Assembly: GCA_039720395.1 (NCBI GenBank)
Contig: CM077832.1
Span: 16,897,850 to 16,961,849, forward strand
Length of the DNA: 64,000 nt
Source of the DNA: Liquidambar formosana
Taxonomy: Eukaryota; Streptophyta; Magnoliopsida; Saxifragales; Altingiaceae
Direction: 5' to 3'
Shown piece by piece: positions 36,666 through 49,683 of this stretch (position 1 is its first letter; every line of letters begins with the position of its first letter). Both the position numbers and the translations under genes were made by a program. Below the pieces are notes generated by a model, which saw nothing but the letters and a program-made list of their open reading frames with translations, was not told the DNA's origin and made no database searches.

Positions 36666-38838
36666 GTGACCTTGAGACCTTTTTTATTTTTTTAGTTTTT
36701 GTTTTGTTTGTAGAAACCTTGAGATTTTGACAGTTAGTTAATCCTAGTATAATCGTTTTTGAATTTGTGTGAAGCCAAAAAGAAGAGGAAGTTTATATTG
36801 GTCGATTTGTAGGAAAGTAATTACAGTTTAATATATATTATTACTGACTTCTTAATAAGCAATTACTAACTTAACTAAGAATGACTACTAACTGTAATTA
36901 TTTTTCTGTCACGCGATTAATCTTAAACACCACCCCCCCCCCCCCCCTCTCTTCTCTCAAGAAAAAAAAAAACCCAAAATTGATGACTCGGTACATAAAT
37001 GGCAAAGAGCTTTACGTATCATTTGAAAAAAAAAAAAAAAAAAAATTATTCTAGCTAGTTTCCAATGGAAAGAAACATTTTGTTAATCAGAATTTCCAAA
37101 ATAAAGAAATGATTTTTTTTGTAAAGCATGTCAGAACTATATATGGTTATTAGAATCGGATTGGACATTTAATCAATTGAGAGGGCAAATAATCGGGTCA
37201 ATGGTCAGACTAGTGGGTCAATCAGTCAGACTATTTAATAAATATAAATATATTTCTCTAAATCTTAAATAGTAAATACTCATATTATATCCATATAAAT
37301 ACATATACGTAATTATGTACATAACTTTTAATTAAACTTCCTTTTCATGAAAAATACTCATTTTTTAATAGCAAAAGTATAGTTAATATATTTAATGTAT
37401 TGGTAGTGGTGTTGCTGATGATTGTAGTAAGGGGTTAACTTGCTAGTGTTATGAACAATTAAATTTTTTTTATATTTTTTCTTATTTTGTGAAATCAAGA
37501 TCAAAGTTACAAGTTTTTTTTATTGTAATCCTCAATCTCCCTACTTAATTCATTAGAGTTTGTTATGGATTGCATGATTGGATTTACAATTTTACTATAC
37601 AGGCCATGTTTCACGCGCATAATTTTAAGACAATAATTGAGAATATTTTAAGAAAATATACTAAATGCCTATATATTAAGACCTATTTACTTATTAATTT
37701 ATGATTCATCTTTGTAGTCAAATTCTTCCCTCTTCCTAAGAAAATGTACAAAGAAGGTTTAAAAAATAAAAAATAAAAAATTGGTTACTATATTAAATAT
37801 AATTGACTTGTTAACAATATTTTCAAATTTTTTTTAATGAAACAAGGTAAAAATGGTGATTAACATTGATATACTAAAGGAAACAATATAATATATATTC
37901 TCATATTTTGTCCCCTTATTTTTTTTATTAAAATTATTATTATACTATATATGTTTTATGAAGCCGATTGCAATTTTCTTATGGGTGTGTAGGGGCATGG
38001 CCATTGATCTAAGTGGTATAAAGGTAGGCATTGTTGTACCGAGAGACTGGTACAAGACGATCTTATATTGGGATGCAATAGGATGACCAATGTCGGAGAT
38101 AGTTATTATGTGCTCGTACCCTGCACTACCTTAAGAGTGTGCCAATCTCTTATCTCATTTACCCTATCCACAAAACTATAAAAATTGGGTTTAAAGTAGA
38201 TCCTTTCTCATCATACGCCATCCATCCTATCCCTTTCCCACCAATTTAGCTATAACTCTAAAATAACAATTTTTATCCACCTTACCATCCTTGGTTTCGC
38301 CAATATATTATCTTAATCCTTCTAGAAATGCATTGATGTAACAAATCCAATCCTGCCTTACAAGTCAATTTCATTTTTAGTTTCTTTGGCGCAGGCAACA
38401 TATCAAGCTTTCTCCAATACTGATCAATGAAGTCAAGCGAGATAGGTCAACCTAGCTTCCTATTTACATTTTGCAATTTCATGTGCACATGGTAGACCAC
38501 ATGTTCGACAGTTTGCGCATTGGCCTACAAGCTAAAGCATTAATCCCAACTAACCACATGTTCGTCGTTTCTCATTTTGGGCCTTCAATGTCTTTAGGTC
38601 TATTTGATGGTCATCACTCTCACATCCAAGTTTCAACCTTGCTCTCCAGCTTTTCCTCATGACATTAGATCTGTTGATCATAACAACGAAACCATTCTTT
38701 TTCCCACTTCTCGAGCCCATTTTTATAGTGCTTTTTGTTCTTGAAGACCTACACATGAAAAGAAAATCATTTAATATTATATAACTTCAATCAAATTATG
38801 TATTATATTAAGAAAAAATTAAAAATTTTATCATTTTT
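36666..38838. other. AT-rich DNA without recognised genes
   Basis: Long A-, T- and C-runs (C-run near 36931-36948, A-run near 37024-37045). The short open frames around 38470-38760 show no recognisable domain. Confidence 0.45.
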
Positions 38839-39433
38839 TGTTGGAAGTATTGAACAAAAATATGGATGTCAAAAATCAAAATAACAAATAATCTAATTTA
38901 TAATAAAATAAGAAATAGACTTATCGATTGAGGTGTAGTGAGAATACTATCCTTAAGAGTTGATTTGCGCCCCACGGAGTAAATCACTTGGATGCATCTA
39001 GGTCCTCTAGCACCCCAACCCTCCAGGATACAACAATCGTACTCCTTCGTACACGTACACTCGCAAGTACAAGGAACCGAACAACTTCTAGATCGTTCCA
39101 TGAAAATATTCAACAAAGTATTGAAGAAAGATAGATGAAATCTTATACAAAATGTTTATAGATAGAGGAATAAGAAGGATTGGGAAAAGCTTTATAAAAC
39201 TCTTGTATTTTTATCATTCCAAGGAAGAAGAAGAAGACAACTCAAAAAATCATAAAAAATGATAGTGGAAAAACCATTTTTTCTCTTAAAAGATGTGTAA
39301 CCCTCTAACAATAATACGCCCACTAACTCATATAATGGACTAAATAAATAAATGACATGATGGTCATAAAATCACATATAATAAATAATAGTTTAATCAC
39401 ACATTTTTTATTTTATTTATAAAAAATACAACA
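38839..39433 (-). mobile_element. 3' LTR of a Copia-like element (family K)
   Basis: Reading on the minus strand it starts TGTTGTATTTTTTATAAATA and ends CTTCCAACA (595 bp). Directly before its start on that strand lies ATGTGGGGGAT (39434-39445), a polypurine tract, so this is a 3' LTR. A second copy of the family is at 58711-59301. Confidence 0.75.
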
Positions 39434-40880
39434 ATCCCCCACATGATTCAAATTATATAACAAAAAGTACAAGAAACATGAGAATGCAATGCATCGATAG
39501 CGGTGTCTTTTGGACTATGAACCATAGCTAGGATATGTGAGTGTGACTTATAGAAATATGGTGAAACTATAAGTTTTTATGAACCAAAATTTCTTCTTAT
39601 AGATCAGTCGACTCACAACCCACTTATTATTCTCGAAATCTAAGATGTTCTAACCGTGGTAGCACGAATAGGTCATGTGCCATAGCTGGATATTTATGAG
39701 TGCTCTAGAAAACCTGCCTAAGCTCTCATCTCTCATAAGAAGTGGCCCCACTTCCATACCCATATAGGTGGATCCATTAAGTGTGCACTACAACTTAACA
39801 CACTACCCAAATAGGACTATGGAATCCATTAAGAGTTAAAACTCAATCTTAAACGTTGCAATTTGCACTATCTATGCCATAGGTAGGGATACTCAAAATA
39901 TATTATATAAATGATAGTGTACTTTAAGTCAACCAGTAACTTGTTATTACCCATATGAACCTACTTCCTGGGATCTTCATTCACATAGGTTAGGTTAACA
40001 TCACTGTTGACCTTTGTTATAGGCATAAGTTCCATTCCCCTCGATGTATTATTCACTAAAAAGTAAATTAATCAGAAGCTTAATAAGTCTCATCTCTGAC
40101 TCTCTAAGTAGCTTTTATTTAATATTGTGCTTTTAGGCATTTAGCCTACCCCATAAAATTATTTGCTCGATCCAACAAATTTTGAATAAGCACAAGTCTC
40201 ATTCATAAATGTATAAATGCTAAGATTTTTATCTCAGCACTCTCATAACTTTCTGCAAGTCAAGTCATCAATTTCAAACTCCAAAGTGGACAATGAAACA
40301 TGTCATCTAGGATAATTCCAAGGCACCATACCATATAGGCAATAAGTACACGAATGGATTTTTTTTCGTTTGAATCAAAGATTCAATAATCATAATAATC
40401 TGTAAGTAATATAAGAAATCCATAAAATTGATGACTGCTGATAAAGTTGGGTTCATACGTCACCTTTGATAAATTTAAGGTAATTATACCTTTCAGATAG
40501 GGATATCCAATTTATAAATTATTCCTTTATGAATCATTAATTTATTTCACATCATTGTAACATTAAAGATATAAATAAAAATATGTTATACAATACTTAG
40601 AAATTATCAAAATCATCATTATGATTTATTTGAATCTCAAAATTCAGTAATAACTTTGGTTAGTACAGCAATATAAACAAGTACACATGCGACGATTAAT
40701 TTTAAAACATCTTAACCACTAAGTAAGGTAATTATTCTCAAAATCTTTAATAATTCACATATGCCATTTTTTTAATTTCACATATAATCTCAATGGGTTT
40801 GAACTAACCCCATTTTCAGAAATTGAAATGATTAAACTCATTTTATCTTTTCTATTAATAAGACCAACGAATATGGAAAT
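39434..40880 (-). mobile_element. Internal 3' non-coding part of the family-K element
   Basis: Follows the polypurine tract. No polyprotein frame is visible, which fits the long 3' untranslated part of some plant Copia elements. It is cut at 40881 by LTR B. Confidence 0.5.
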
Positions 40881-42277
40881 TGTGAGCGCACCGATTTTCA
40901 CTGCGCTCGTGTTGTTCTCCTTCACCTGTATCTACCTGTTGTTTTGCTTTATGATTGTGCTAACCCATTAGGATTAGCATATGAATGAGAGTCGCCACCT
41001 GGATGGGTCCAGGACCAATTTTGTTAACCAGCGATAGGTTCTGAAGTTAAGGTACACCATCAGGAAGCTATTAAGCACTGAACAATGCTTGGTAATATAC
41101 TAGCCCTCATTTTGTATTCATTGACCATATTTAATATTTTAATAAAATCTGGATCACCTACTAATCACACAACAGATAAATGGCACACAAAAATGATAGA
41201 TTAATAGTACAAAATAAATATACATAATATAAATAGTTGCTGGCAGAATATACAAAACATGGTAGATATAACATGCGTACACATATAAAAATATGCAGTA
41301 AGCATGGTATTATCATGCGTATGCATAATTATGCATACTGAATGATACTCCATGCATACTAGATATCCAATTTGAAATATAATAAACAATTTAGCAATTC
41401 AAATCAATAAAGAAGATGTCATGCATATGCATATTCATGGGATTTCATGCTTATGCATGGTATAACCATGCATACGCATGACTTCACTGGTTCATCTTCC
41501 TCATAAAGCCAACTTCTCTACAAAATACAATTAGCTAAATACAGACACTATACACAATAAATGTACTTCTAAACACCCTATACAGTTCTACTAACGAATA
41601 TATACTACATACCTCTAAAAAATGAAGTAGGCAAATCCTTCTCTTAGGTCCACCAGTCAACCCAGTGGCAGTCTCTTCGTCGAGCAAAGTAAACTTTTCC
41701 CCAGTCTCATGAGTCCAACTCTCTGTTGTATTTCCCTCTTTTAGTTTTCTCTCACTCTTTCAATATTTCTCTCACTCTCAAAATAACTTTCAGTTACTCA
41801 AAGTTTCACCTCTTTCTATGGTGTTTTTCCCCCGTCTCTTTGTTCATCCCTCGTCCCCTCCTCCTTTGGAGCTCCTTGAAGCTCCTCTATTTATAGTGAA
41901 AAATCCCCTAAAATCGTCTTGCATGATCTAAAACCTCACCCCCTCTTATAAAATGCATATTGCCTGGTAAACATAGCCTTCCGGCAAGCTTTTTAGCTAT
42001 GGTGAGGAGCTAGTCACTAAGCACTAGAAGTAAATGAAGCTTTCATGCGTACGTATGAACATAGTATGCGTACACATGGTTTATCATGCGTATGCCATGC
42101 ATACGCATATTTTTAATATGCGTACACACCAAATCATTAGATTGTCTAAATTAATCATTTAAATTCCCTAATTGCTTGCTTTACTCGTAGAAAAGATACC
42201 CAAGTCGATGGCAAACATTATGGACCTCATCATCGGGAAATCATCATCAAATGTAGGGCCAAAATAGGGTGTCTATA
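40881..42277 (-). mobile_element. 3' LTR, family B (related to LTR A)
   Basis: On the minus strand it runs from TATAGACACC to GGTGCGCTCACA, with the GGTGGCGACTC block near its end. A purine-rich tract (CGAAAGAGGGGCAAC on the minus strand, 42278-42292) marks it as a 3' LTR. A TATA-like TATTTATAG lies at ~41888-41897. TGCGTACGCA variants at 42046, 42067, 42087, 42098 and 42119 are mostly changed at CpG positions. Confidence 0.75.
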
Positions 42278-42600
42278 GTTGCCCCTCTTTCGAATATTGC
42301 CACTACGTGGGGAGGATTCGAAAGAAAATCCATAGACGAACATTTTGTCCATATGCAAATCACATTCAATCATGCGATATATCGAGTCGTGCTAGATGTA
42401 TCCAGCTGCCTACGTACTCCGTAGAGATCAGATCCTTACGTAGTTTGAAATGATCAAAGTGGGATCCCTGTAGTAAATCCCCAAAAATACAACTAATATC
42501 TTATCTACATATATGCAATCATGTAATGCATTAGGTCGTGCCAGACACATCTGGCTGCCTACGTATTCTGCTAGAGATTAGACCCTTCACGTAATTCATG
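42278..42600 (-). mobile_element. Internal remnant of the family-B element
   Basis: Two related ~110-bp blocks share GCTGCCTACGTA and GAGAT-AGA-CCTT. The sequence resumes at 46427-46693 after LTR C (GGATCC-TG-AG-AAATCC motif on both sides), so LTR C was inserted here. Confidence 0.55.
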
Positions 42601-43396
42601 TGTAGACACCCTATTTTGTCCCTATATTTTTATGAGTTCTCAATGATGAGGTCCATAAAGTTTGTTGCCAATCCTAGGTCCTTTTTCTGATGAGTTGAGT
42701 GAGTGTATTGATTAGTACGTTCAAATTGTTAAGTTGCACGCGCATACATTGGATCATAGCCTTAGGAGGTAACTTTGATTCTTGGAAACAAAGGATGGGA
42801 GTACGCATGACAGGAACATGTATATGCATAGCCCCACTATGCGTATGCATGGTGTGGCTATGTGTACGCATGGCTATGTGGGTACAGGCTAATCTTAATT
42901 CAAAGTGATGCATGCGCTCTATGCGGTTATGCATACGCGCCATTTGATCACGCGTACTTGTGGAAATCTTTATTTTACTTATTTTTCGAACTAATATCCC
43001 CCGAATCATGGGAGGGGGGATCGTGGCCTACCTTTTGGGAACAAGAGGAGTGGCACTGAGTGGCTAGAGAGGCTCATAGGGTTCCAAAGGAAGGTTAACC
43101 TAATCCTTCCCCAAATATAGCTAAGTATAAGGTTTGGAAGAGGGGGGATCTTGGTGTGTTTGAAAGCTTAACAAACGAGAGAAAAAGAGAGAAAACTAAG
43201 AGAAAGAGAGAAAGAACCAGGAAAGATTGGCAGTGGACCTGAAGGAACAGCAACCCAACCATAATCTCATTGTTGGTAAAATCTCATTCATTATTATTTA
43301 ATTAATCTATCATTTGCATGTGTAGGAATGATTTAGCTCTTACTTGCATGTTTGCTATGGCCTATGGTTGAGTTTAGTGTTTGGCTGATGCGTGAT

Positions 43397-45526
43397 TGTG
43401 AGCGCAAGCGGGAGTCGCCACCCAATTTAGCTTTGGGAACTGTGTTTTTTGGTCAAATTCGAGGTCCAGAGATTCAAGTCCGGAGCTAGGGTACATTATT
43501 GGGAAGGTATTAGGCACCCAAAAATGCCCGGTCGAAACCGGCCTCCGTGAATAATTGTTGGCTTTAATTAATCGAGGTATTTAATCAAATTTAACCCTAA
43601 GCATGCGAAAATGCAACAATATGCCAAGCACACAAATGATTATGCAAATAAGAAAATAATCAAGTAGAGGAATGGTTAGTAGCACATGGCATGACAGAAT
43701 ATACAGGAGATAATAACTCACGGAAAGCAGAATAAATAAACAGATAAAAGAGTACCTAGACTATAATGTGTACGCACCATGTATTGATGCGTGCGCACCA
43801 TGTGGTGGTGCGTACGCACCAAGTGGATTCAAAGCGACCATTTGAAGCAAACGAGTTTTTTCTGTCAGAGCACAGCGTGCGTACGCACTATGTAGTGGTG
43901 CGTACGCATCAGCAAGACAATTTCTCTACATTCTCCACTAACATGCATTTTACAAATAAAATACTAACACCACTAACATTAATTTAATCTACAAAACTAC
44001 CAATCAGCATACACTAATATTAAACAAAAGATACAACCATTAAAATATACAAAAAATACTCACACTAACATTAAATATTCTAACCATACTTAATAAAATA
44101 ACCTAACTAATATTATAATGATATAATCTAATCTATTTTAATCAAAACCAGAATAAATTACGATAAACAATATAACCCACACGTACTCACATTAAACCCA
44201 TGAATATAATATTAAAACTAATTACTCTAACATTAACTAATTCTCTACCAGGAGAAGTGGTGCGTACGCATCACGCAGTGGTGCGTACGCATCACGTAGT
44301 GGTGCGTACATACCAACTTAGCTTAAATGATGAACGGTCAAAGTTGGTCAAACCGTGGTCAAAATGACCAACCAAAGGTCCCACATGATAGGTCTCAACA
44401 AGACGAATCCATCTGTCAAATTTGGAGTCAATCGGGCCAACCTAAGGTCTTCAAATGCTAGGGAACACGGTACCTGTGGGTGAGTACGCCCACACTGGAT
44501 CACTGTCCACTTCACCTTCAACCTCAGAACGGGTTGAAGCTGAAAAATGCAGTATTGAGCTTTGTCCCGTGCTAACTTCTCCCTAACTTATCTTACTCAT
44601 TTCTTAACCAAATTTAATGATTCAAAAACCAAATTGAAGCTCTTGCAGCGCACTACAAGCGCGCATAAATCGTTCATCCAAAAACTTGCAGAATCATGAT
44701 TATTTTTTGGGTCAAAGTCTTGAGTTTATAACCCGAAAACCCGTCAATTCAAGAACTGATGTCACGGCTATTTTCCTTCAAATCTAACATTACCAATGAT
44801 TTTCCTGACCTTAACAGTGTAACATGGCATCATTATATTAAACAATAACTCATAGAAACAAATATGCAGTATAAATTTACAGTGCATATATATATATGTG
44901 TGTCTGTGATACGTACCCCTCAGGTTTGAATGCTTCCAATATCAACGCAGCAATTCCCTTCTCGCGGCTTAGGATTACAACATTCAACACTCTTTTCTCT
45001 CTTCTGGTTTTCTGGTGTTTTGGTGGGTATTTGGTTTCTCTCACTCTCTCTTTCTGGCCGTTCTCTCTTCAGCCTCTATTCAAAAAAGGAAATAGCTCTA
45101 TCTCTAAAAAAGGACCCCCCCCTCCTGGATGCCTTCTCCAGTCCCATCAGTAGAGTATAAATAGGGCTCAATTAGGTTTTGAAAACATCCCCTGACTGGC
45201 CCATCCCCTACCCATGCGGGGAACACCCGTGGGAATCTCCCCACCCCCTCCCATACTCTCTCCCATGCTCTCATGTTTAGTGGGAGACAGATCTGAAGGT
45301 GCCTGAAAAAGGCTTAAGGTGCGTACGCATGGAAACTTGGTGCGTACGCACCACCCATTGGTGCGTACGCATGAAATGTAGAAGGACAGTATTTTCCTGT
45401 TGTAATCTTGGCTACTCGTCGGGAATTGCTTTGTCGTTATCTCAAAACACACAATAAACCTCATCATTGGGTTTCCAAAATACGTGATTTCAAATTAATT
45501 AGGTGGTACAAAATGGGGTGTCTACA
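43397..45526 (-). mobile_element. Solo LTR, family D, TSD GTGAT
   Basis: 2130 bp, TGTGAGCGCA to GGTGTCTACA on the plus strand, i.e. minus orientation of the A family. Flanked by a perfect 5-bp duplication GTGAT (43392-43396 and 45527-45531). Well-preserved TGCGTACGCA sites start at 43767, 43788, 43809; 43878, 43899; 44261, 44282, 44303; and 45320, 45341, 45362: every in-run step is 21 bp except one indel-free copy set with single-base changes. A TATA-like element lies at 45156-45163. Confidence 0.9.
43767..45371. repeat. 21-bp-phased TGCGTACGCA palindromes in LTR D
   Basis: Eleven sites in four runs; all start-to-start distances within runs are 21 bp. The run nearest the LTR start (45320-45371) sits ~157 bp upstream of the presumed TATA box on the minus strand, the same layout as in LTR A. 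Confidence 0.85.
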
Positions 45527-46426
45527 GTGATGTTGTAGGGAAGAACCACAATTTGAATTAATGATGTTGGTGCATATGCACATGAATGTGTGTGTACGAT
45601 TTGTCGTGCGTGCGTGCGTTTGACGCATCACAGCTTAACCCGTATGTTACAGGAAATACATGCGCGTACGCATGTACGCATGCGTGTGCATTTTTTTCTC
45701 AATGCGCGTACGCCTAGAAAATAGATCTGACATTTGTTTCGCAGGGAAATAAATGGGATATGCGTACGCACATTATTACACGCACGCACTTTGGCTTTTG
45801 GTGTGTACGCACGTTTGTTGTAAGGGCGAAAAGTGGCATGTGTACGCATAGCTCGTATCATGCGCATGTTTAGGGCCCCATGTGTACGCACGGCTTGGTG
45901 TGCGTACGCATGGTTCCTGATCACTTTTTACTTTCCCTTCATTCTTACTTTTTTATCACTTCTTAATTCTATCTCTTTATACTACTTTTGCCAGGATAGG
46001 AATAGTTATTTATTGTTTATTGTTTTCTTTTATTATATTTCTTTATTGTTTCTTTACATTTCTTTTTTTTTTATTTCTTTTTGTTTACTTTATTTAATTT
46101 AGTATTTGTTGTATGATAATTGCCATAACGTGTGTGTATTTAATCATTTGCATGAATAGGGGTAATCTTAATTAAGTTGGATAATTAAATATGATTAATA
46201 GACATAAAGTGGGGGCCAATCTCTGGATCGGGCACCATTGGGTGCCTAATACCTTCTCAATGGCGTACCCTAACTCCGAACCTACTTTGGTAATAACGAG
46301 TTAGACCCTTGCAAGGAGTTAATTTGGTTCTCGAGTTTTCCTGGGTGGCGACTCCTCTCTGTGCTAGTCTTTAGAGGCTAGTACGTATTCTCAAGCCGTG
46401 CGTGTTCGCGGGGCACGTTGCTCATT

Positions 46427-46693
46427 TCGTGTAATCAAAGTTAAATTAAAATCAAGAAGGATCCTTGCAGCAAATCCTTAACAATACTAGAATTCCACAG
46501 CAATTCTAGTTGTAAATGTCCCGACAGGACATGACTGCTCCCGCAGCATCCCAATCAATTAATCATGCATTTGCCCAATCAAAGCAAAATGAAATCCCTA
46601 CAGAAAATCTCAAACACCACTATTGGAACTCCACAGCAGCTCTTATCAAAAATCAAGATGATACGCATTTAAGGCAAAGTGAGTCTTCTGTAG
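46427..46693 (-). mobile_element. Continuation of the family-B internal region
   Basis: Resumes the sequence interrupted at 42600. No coding frame is supported. It ends at the insertion of LTR E1. Confidence 0.5.
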
Positions 46694-49158
46694 TCTCACA
46701 CCCAATTTTGCACCTCCTTACTAAGGTTTGTCATTCCATGTAGGTTTTTGTTTTGTTTTTAAGTTTAGTCACTTGTATTAGGTTTTTAGAGTCATAAGGA
46801 TGATGGATATGAATTTTGGTTCAATTTGGAGTTGAGGGGCATAATTGTCTTTTAAGTCACAAACTTTTCATTTGACCTTGAAATGATCTCCAAATTATCA
46901 ATTGGAGTTCATATTGATGCATATGAGGTATTTATAGATTTAATTTGGTGAATTAATGGATTAGGGTTAAAATGGCTCATAATGGTGCAAGTTGTTTAAA
47001 AGACCCATTTCAAGTTGGCTCAATTCGACTCACGATTACCAATAAAGTTTTTTCAAATTGACTTTAATTAGCCTTTATTTTATCCTCAAAAGTTTTTTGG
47101 AATGTTCAATTTTGGTTTGAAAAGCATTTGGTTCAATCCTATGTGCATACTTATGCTTTGTAATGGCAGTGCATAACGGTTAATCGCCTTTGTAAAACCT
47201 AATCATGCACCCATGGTTAGTGGTTTTTACCCTAAAGTACTTTTAAAAAAAATGCATTTTTCATCGAAACACAGTCGTTTTGGTTTTTATTTCATCAAAA
47301 TCGGAGTTAATTTGACCTCTAAAACACTTCTGGAAAGAAAGAAGTCCAAAAAAAGAGAAAAACTAAAGACGGGCTCGGGTGACCCCCCAAGCCTGGGTGG
47401 CTAGCCGCCTAGGCCTAGGGGACTAGCCCCTTAAGGCTAGGAGGTCACCCGAGACCTCTTTCCTATTTTTGCTAAAGCAGGACTTTTTACTTATTTTGAC
47501 GGATTGGATTTTTTTAAACGAGTTTCCTTCTAATTTTGGTAACTTTTGAGTTTCTTGAACCCCAAGGGAGTCTATAACAACCCTTGGATTAATTTTTAGA
47601 GTTTTAATCCTAACCATTGATTTATCCCACCTAAACTCTATAAAGACCCCACTATGTTTCAGCATTAGGGGAGCCACTTTTATGCATTAAGCCTAAGTTC
47701 TAAGAGAGAATAAAAGAGAGAGTTTTAAAGGAGAGCTCGAGTTCTTGCTGGAGGTTTGAAGAGAGTTGTTTTAAATTGTTCACAAGAGAAGGAGAGAATC
47801 TCTACAGCAACAAAGGAAGCTTTCGTAAGGTATTTCTTTCTCTTTATAGTGTTGAAATTAGGGTCTCTTATAAAATAGTTCTATTGCATGCTAAAGTTAG
47901 GATTTTTATCATGTATTAATGCTTTAGTTAGTCAATATACATGATTTAAATGCTATTCATGATGAGTATTGCGTGCTTTAGAGTTATTCTATAGGATTTA
48001 ATGCATAGTTGTGATTCTAGGGTTTCCATTATCCTTATTTCATGTAAGGTTCATATAGCATGTTAGGTTAGAGTTTTTGAGTCGTTTCTTTTCATGGTTG
48101 TTATATATGTTATGCATGTAGAATAATCATGATAAGTATTGCATTCATATTAGTGGATTTCTAGGTTTTTGTGCATGTTAATTGAGTCATGGTATTAGGG
48201 TTGTATTAGAGTTTTTGTTATCTTATTATTCTTGTTATTTGCATGATTAATAGATGATTTTAGGCTTTAGTTCAATTCTGTCCAAATTTGTATTTTATTC
48301 TTTTTGTTTTATTTTGAGCACGTGTAAGGGTGCAAATAGGTGTGGTAATTGCCTTATTGCAAATAACGTTGCTATTGCTCAATTTTGCTATTGTTTGGAG
48401 TAAATTGTACGATGCAAGTAGGGTATGAAAGTGCCTAATTCTCTTTTCCGAATCTTTCCCTTTTCCTTTTAGGGTGGTTTCTTAATATGGATATATGGTA
48501 AATTTCTAAAAGTTTCCTTATAAAATAAGTTGTCTTTTTATCAAAAGTTTCTATCTTATGGAAGTTACTTTATTTTCCAAACTTGGTTTATTTATCACAC
48601 TTTCCATCTTTTAAAATAAGGAAACTTGGGGTTTTTACCATAAGTCCGTATTAAGTTATAACCCTATTCTAATTCGAATTGTGGACTTTGATCTATGTAT
48701 TTCTATGCATGGCACGTAGGCGCTTTGAGGTTTAAGTCCGCCTTAGGATCCAAATTTCCTAGGTTTTCTTTCCTTTCATTTTTTCTATTCTTTTCTTTTT
48801 ATTTGCTCTATGTGAATGAACGAATGGAATATTTGCATGCATGCTATCTTGTGATGATATTTGCTGATTTTTTTTTAATGATAAGACTTTAATTTAGCCC
48901 AAATTAACTAAGAGACCGGTTAGGGTGACATGGGTGCCTATAGGCTTTGCCTAGAACTTTCCCATGTCATAATTTAGCCTCCGAATCCCTAATTTCTTTG
49001 GTTTCCAAAAAAACTATTTTTGCCTTTCCTTTTTTAACATGGAGTCATTCAATTGTTTTTCTTAAAACAAAAAGGGTTTTAGGCTTTTCCTTGTTTCCTT
49101 TAAAAAATAAGGTGGCGACTCTCTTTTCATTCATGTAGGCCATTTTTCAAGGTTCACA
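46694..49158 (+). mobile_element. Solo LTR, family E, copy 1
   Basis: Starts TCTCACACCC (expected TGTCACACCC) and ends AAGGTTCACA, with GGTGGCGACTC near the end. Flanking TGTAG (46689-46693) and CGTAG (49159-49163) match at 4 of 5. TATA-like TATAAAGA at 47639-47646. A long hairpin lies at 47374-47453. It aligns along its length with 55170-57879. Confidence 0.8.
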
Positions 49159-49163
49159 CGTAG

Positions 49164-49683
49164 AAAACTCGAGTCGATTCTTTTATTTTTTTTAAATTTG
49201 GTTAAACTATGCATACACATAGTTTCATAATGAATACGCATGGATCTCTATGCGTACGCATGACATTGGAAATTAGCATTCCAAAAGTCATGCACCTTTT
49301 TCAATTTTTAAAACACACTATGCGTACGCATGGTCAAATATAGTCAAATCATGCATACGTATTTTCCAAATATGCGTACGCATATAACCACTATGCGTAT
49401 GCATGGTTTTGAGAATCTCAGTACCTGCACGTTCTCCAAGGCGGTAAATATAAAGGGTTTGAAACCTTTTCTCCTTCTCATTCTTTCCAGCCATCTCTTC
49501 ATATTTCCATTCTTTCTCAAACTCTTATCTCTTACGAAACTCTTTACTTCTTTTTTCAACCTAGATTCTCTTTCTCATGACCCCCAAGAGACAACGACAA
49601 TGACAACACAGGTCCTCCTCTTCTCAAGGAGATGATTTCATCACCAAGAAGTGGACGCCTACCATTCACAATAACGAGGTTAT
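49164..49683 (+). mobile_element. LTR/leader fragment of retroelement G
   Basis: Palindrome sites at 49210, 49231, 49251 and at 49321, 49352, 49373, 49394 precede a TATA-like TATAAA (49449-49454), a pyrimidine-rich leader and an ATG at 49577 followed by a short basic stretch (MTPKRQRQ, then a stop). This looks like an LTR end plus the start of a gag-like frame. LTR F interrupts it. Confidence 0.5.

Larger units (their letters stand above)
42601..46426 (+). mobile_element. Solo LTR, family C, interrupted by LTR D
   Basis: Starts TGTAGACACC; ends near GCACGTTGCTCA with the GGTGGCGACTC block at ~46346. Possible duplicated site TCATG (42596-42600) and TCGTG (46427-46431), 4 of 5 matching. LTR D splits it after 43396; without D its length is about 1.69 kb. 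Decayed TGCGTACGCA sites lie at 42735-42960 and 45565-45910. Confidence 0.7.

Noticed and set aside
43767..45371. The TGCGTACGCA runs as coding repeats (VRTH-type peptides) or a CRISPR-like array
   Set aside because: Frames are broken between runs, sites occur on both strands in LTR promoters, and the genome is a plant; spacers are ~11 bp, far too short for CRISPR.
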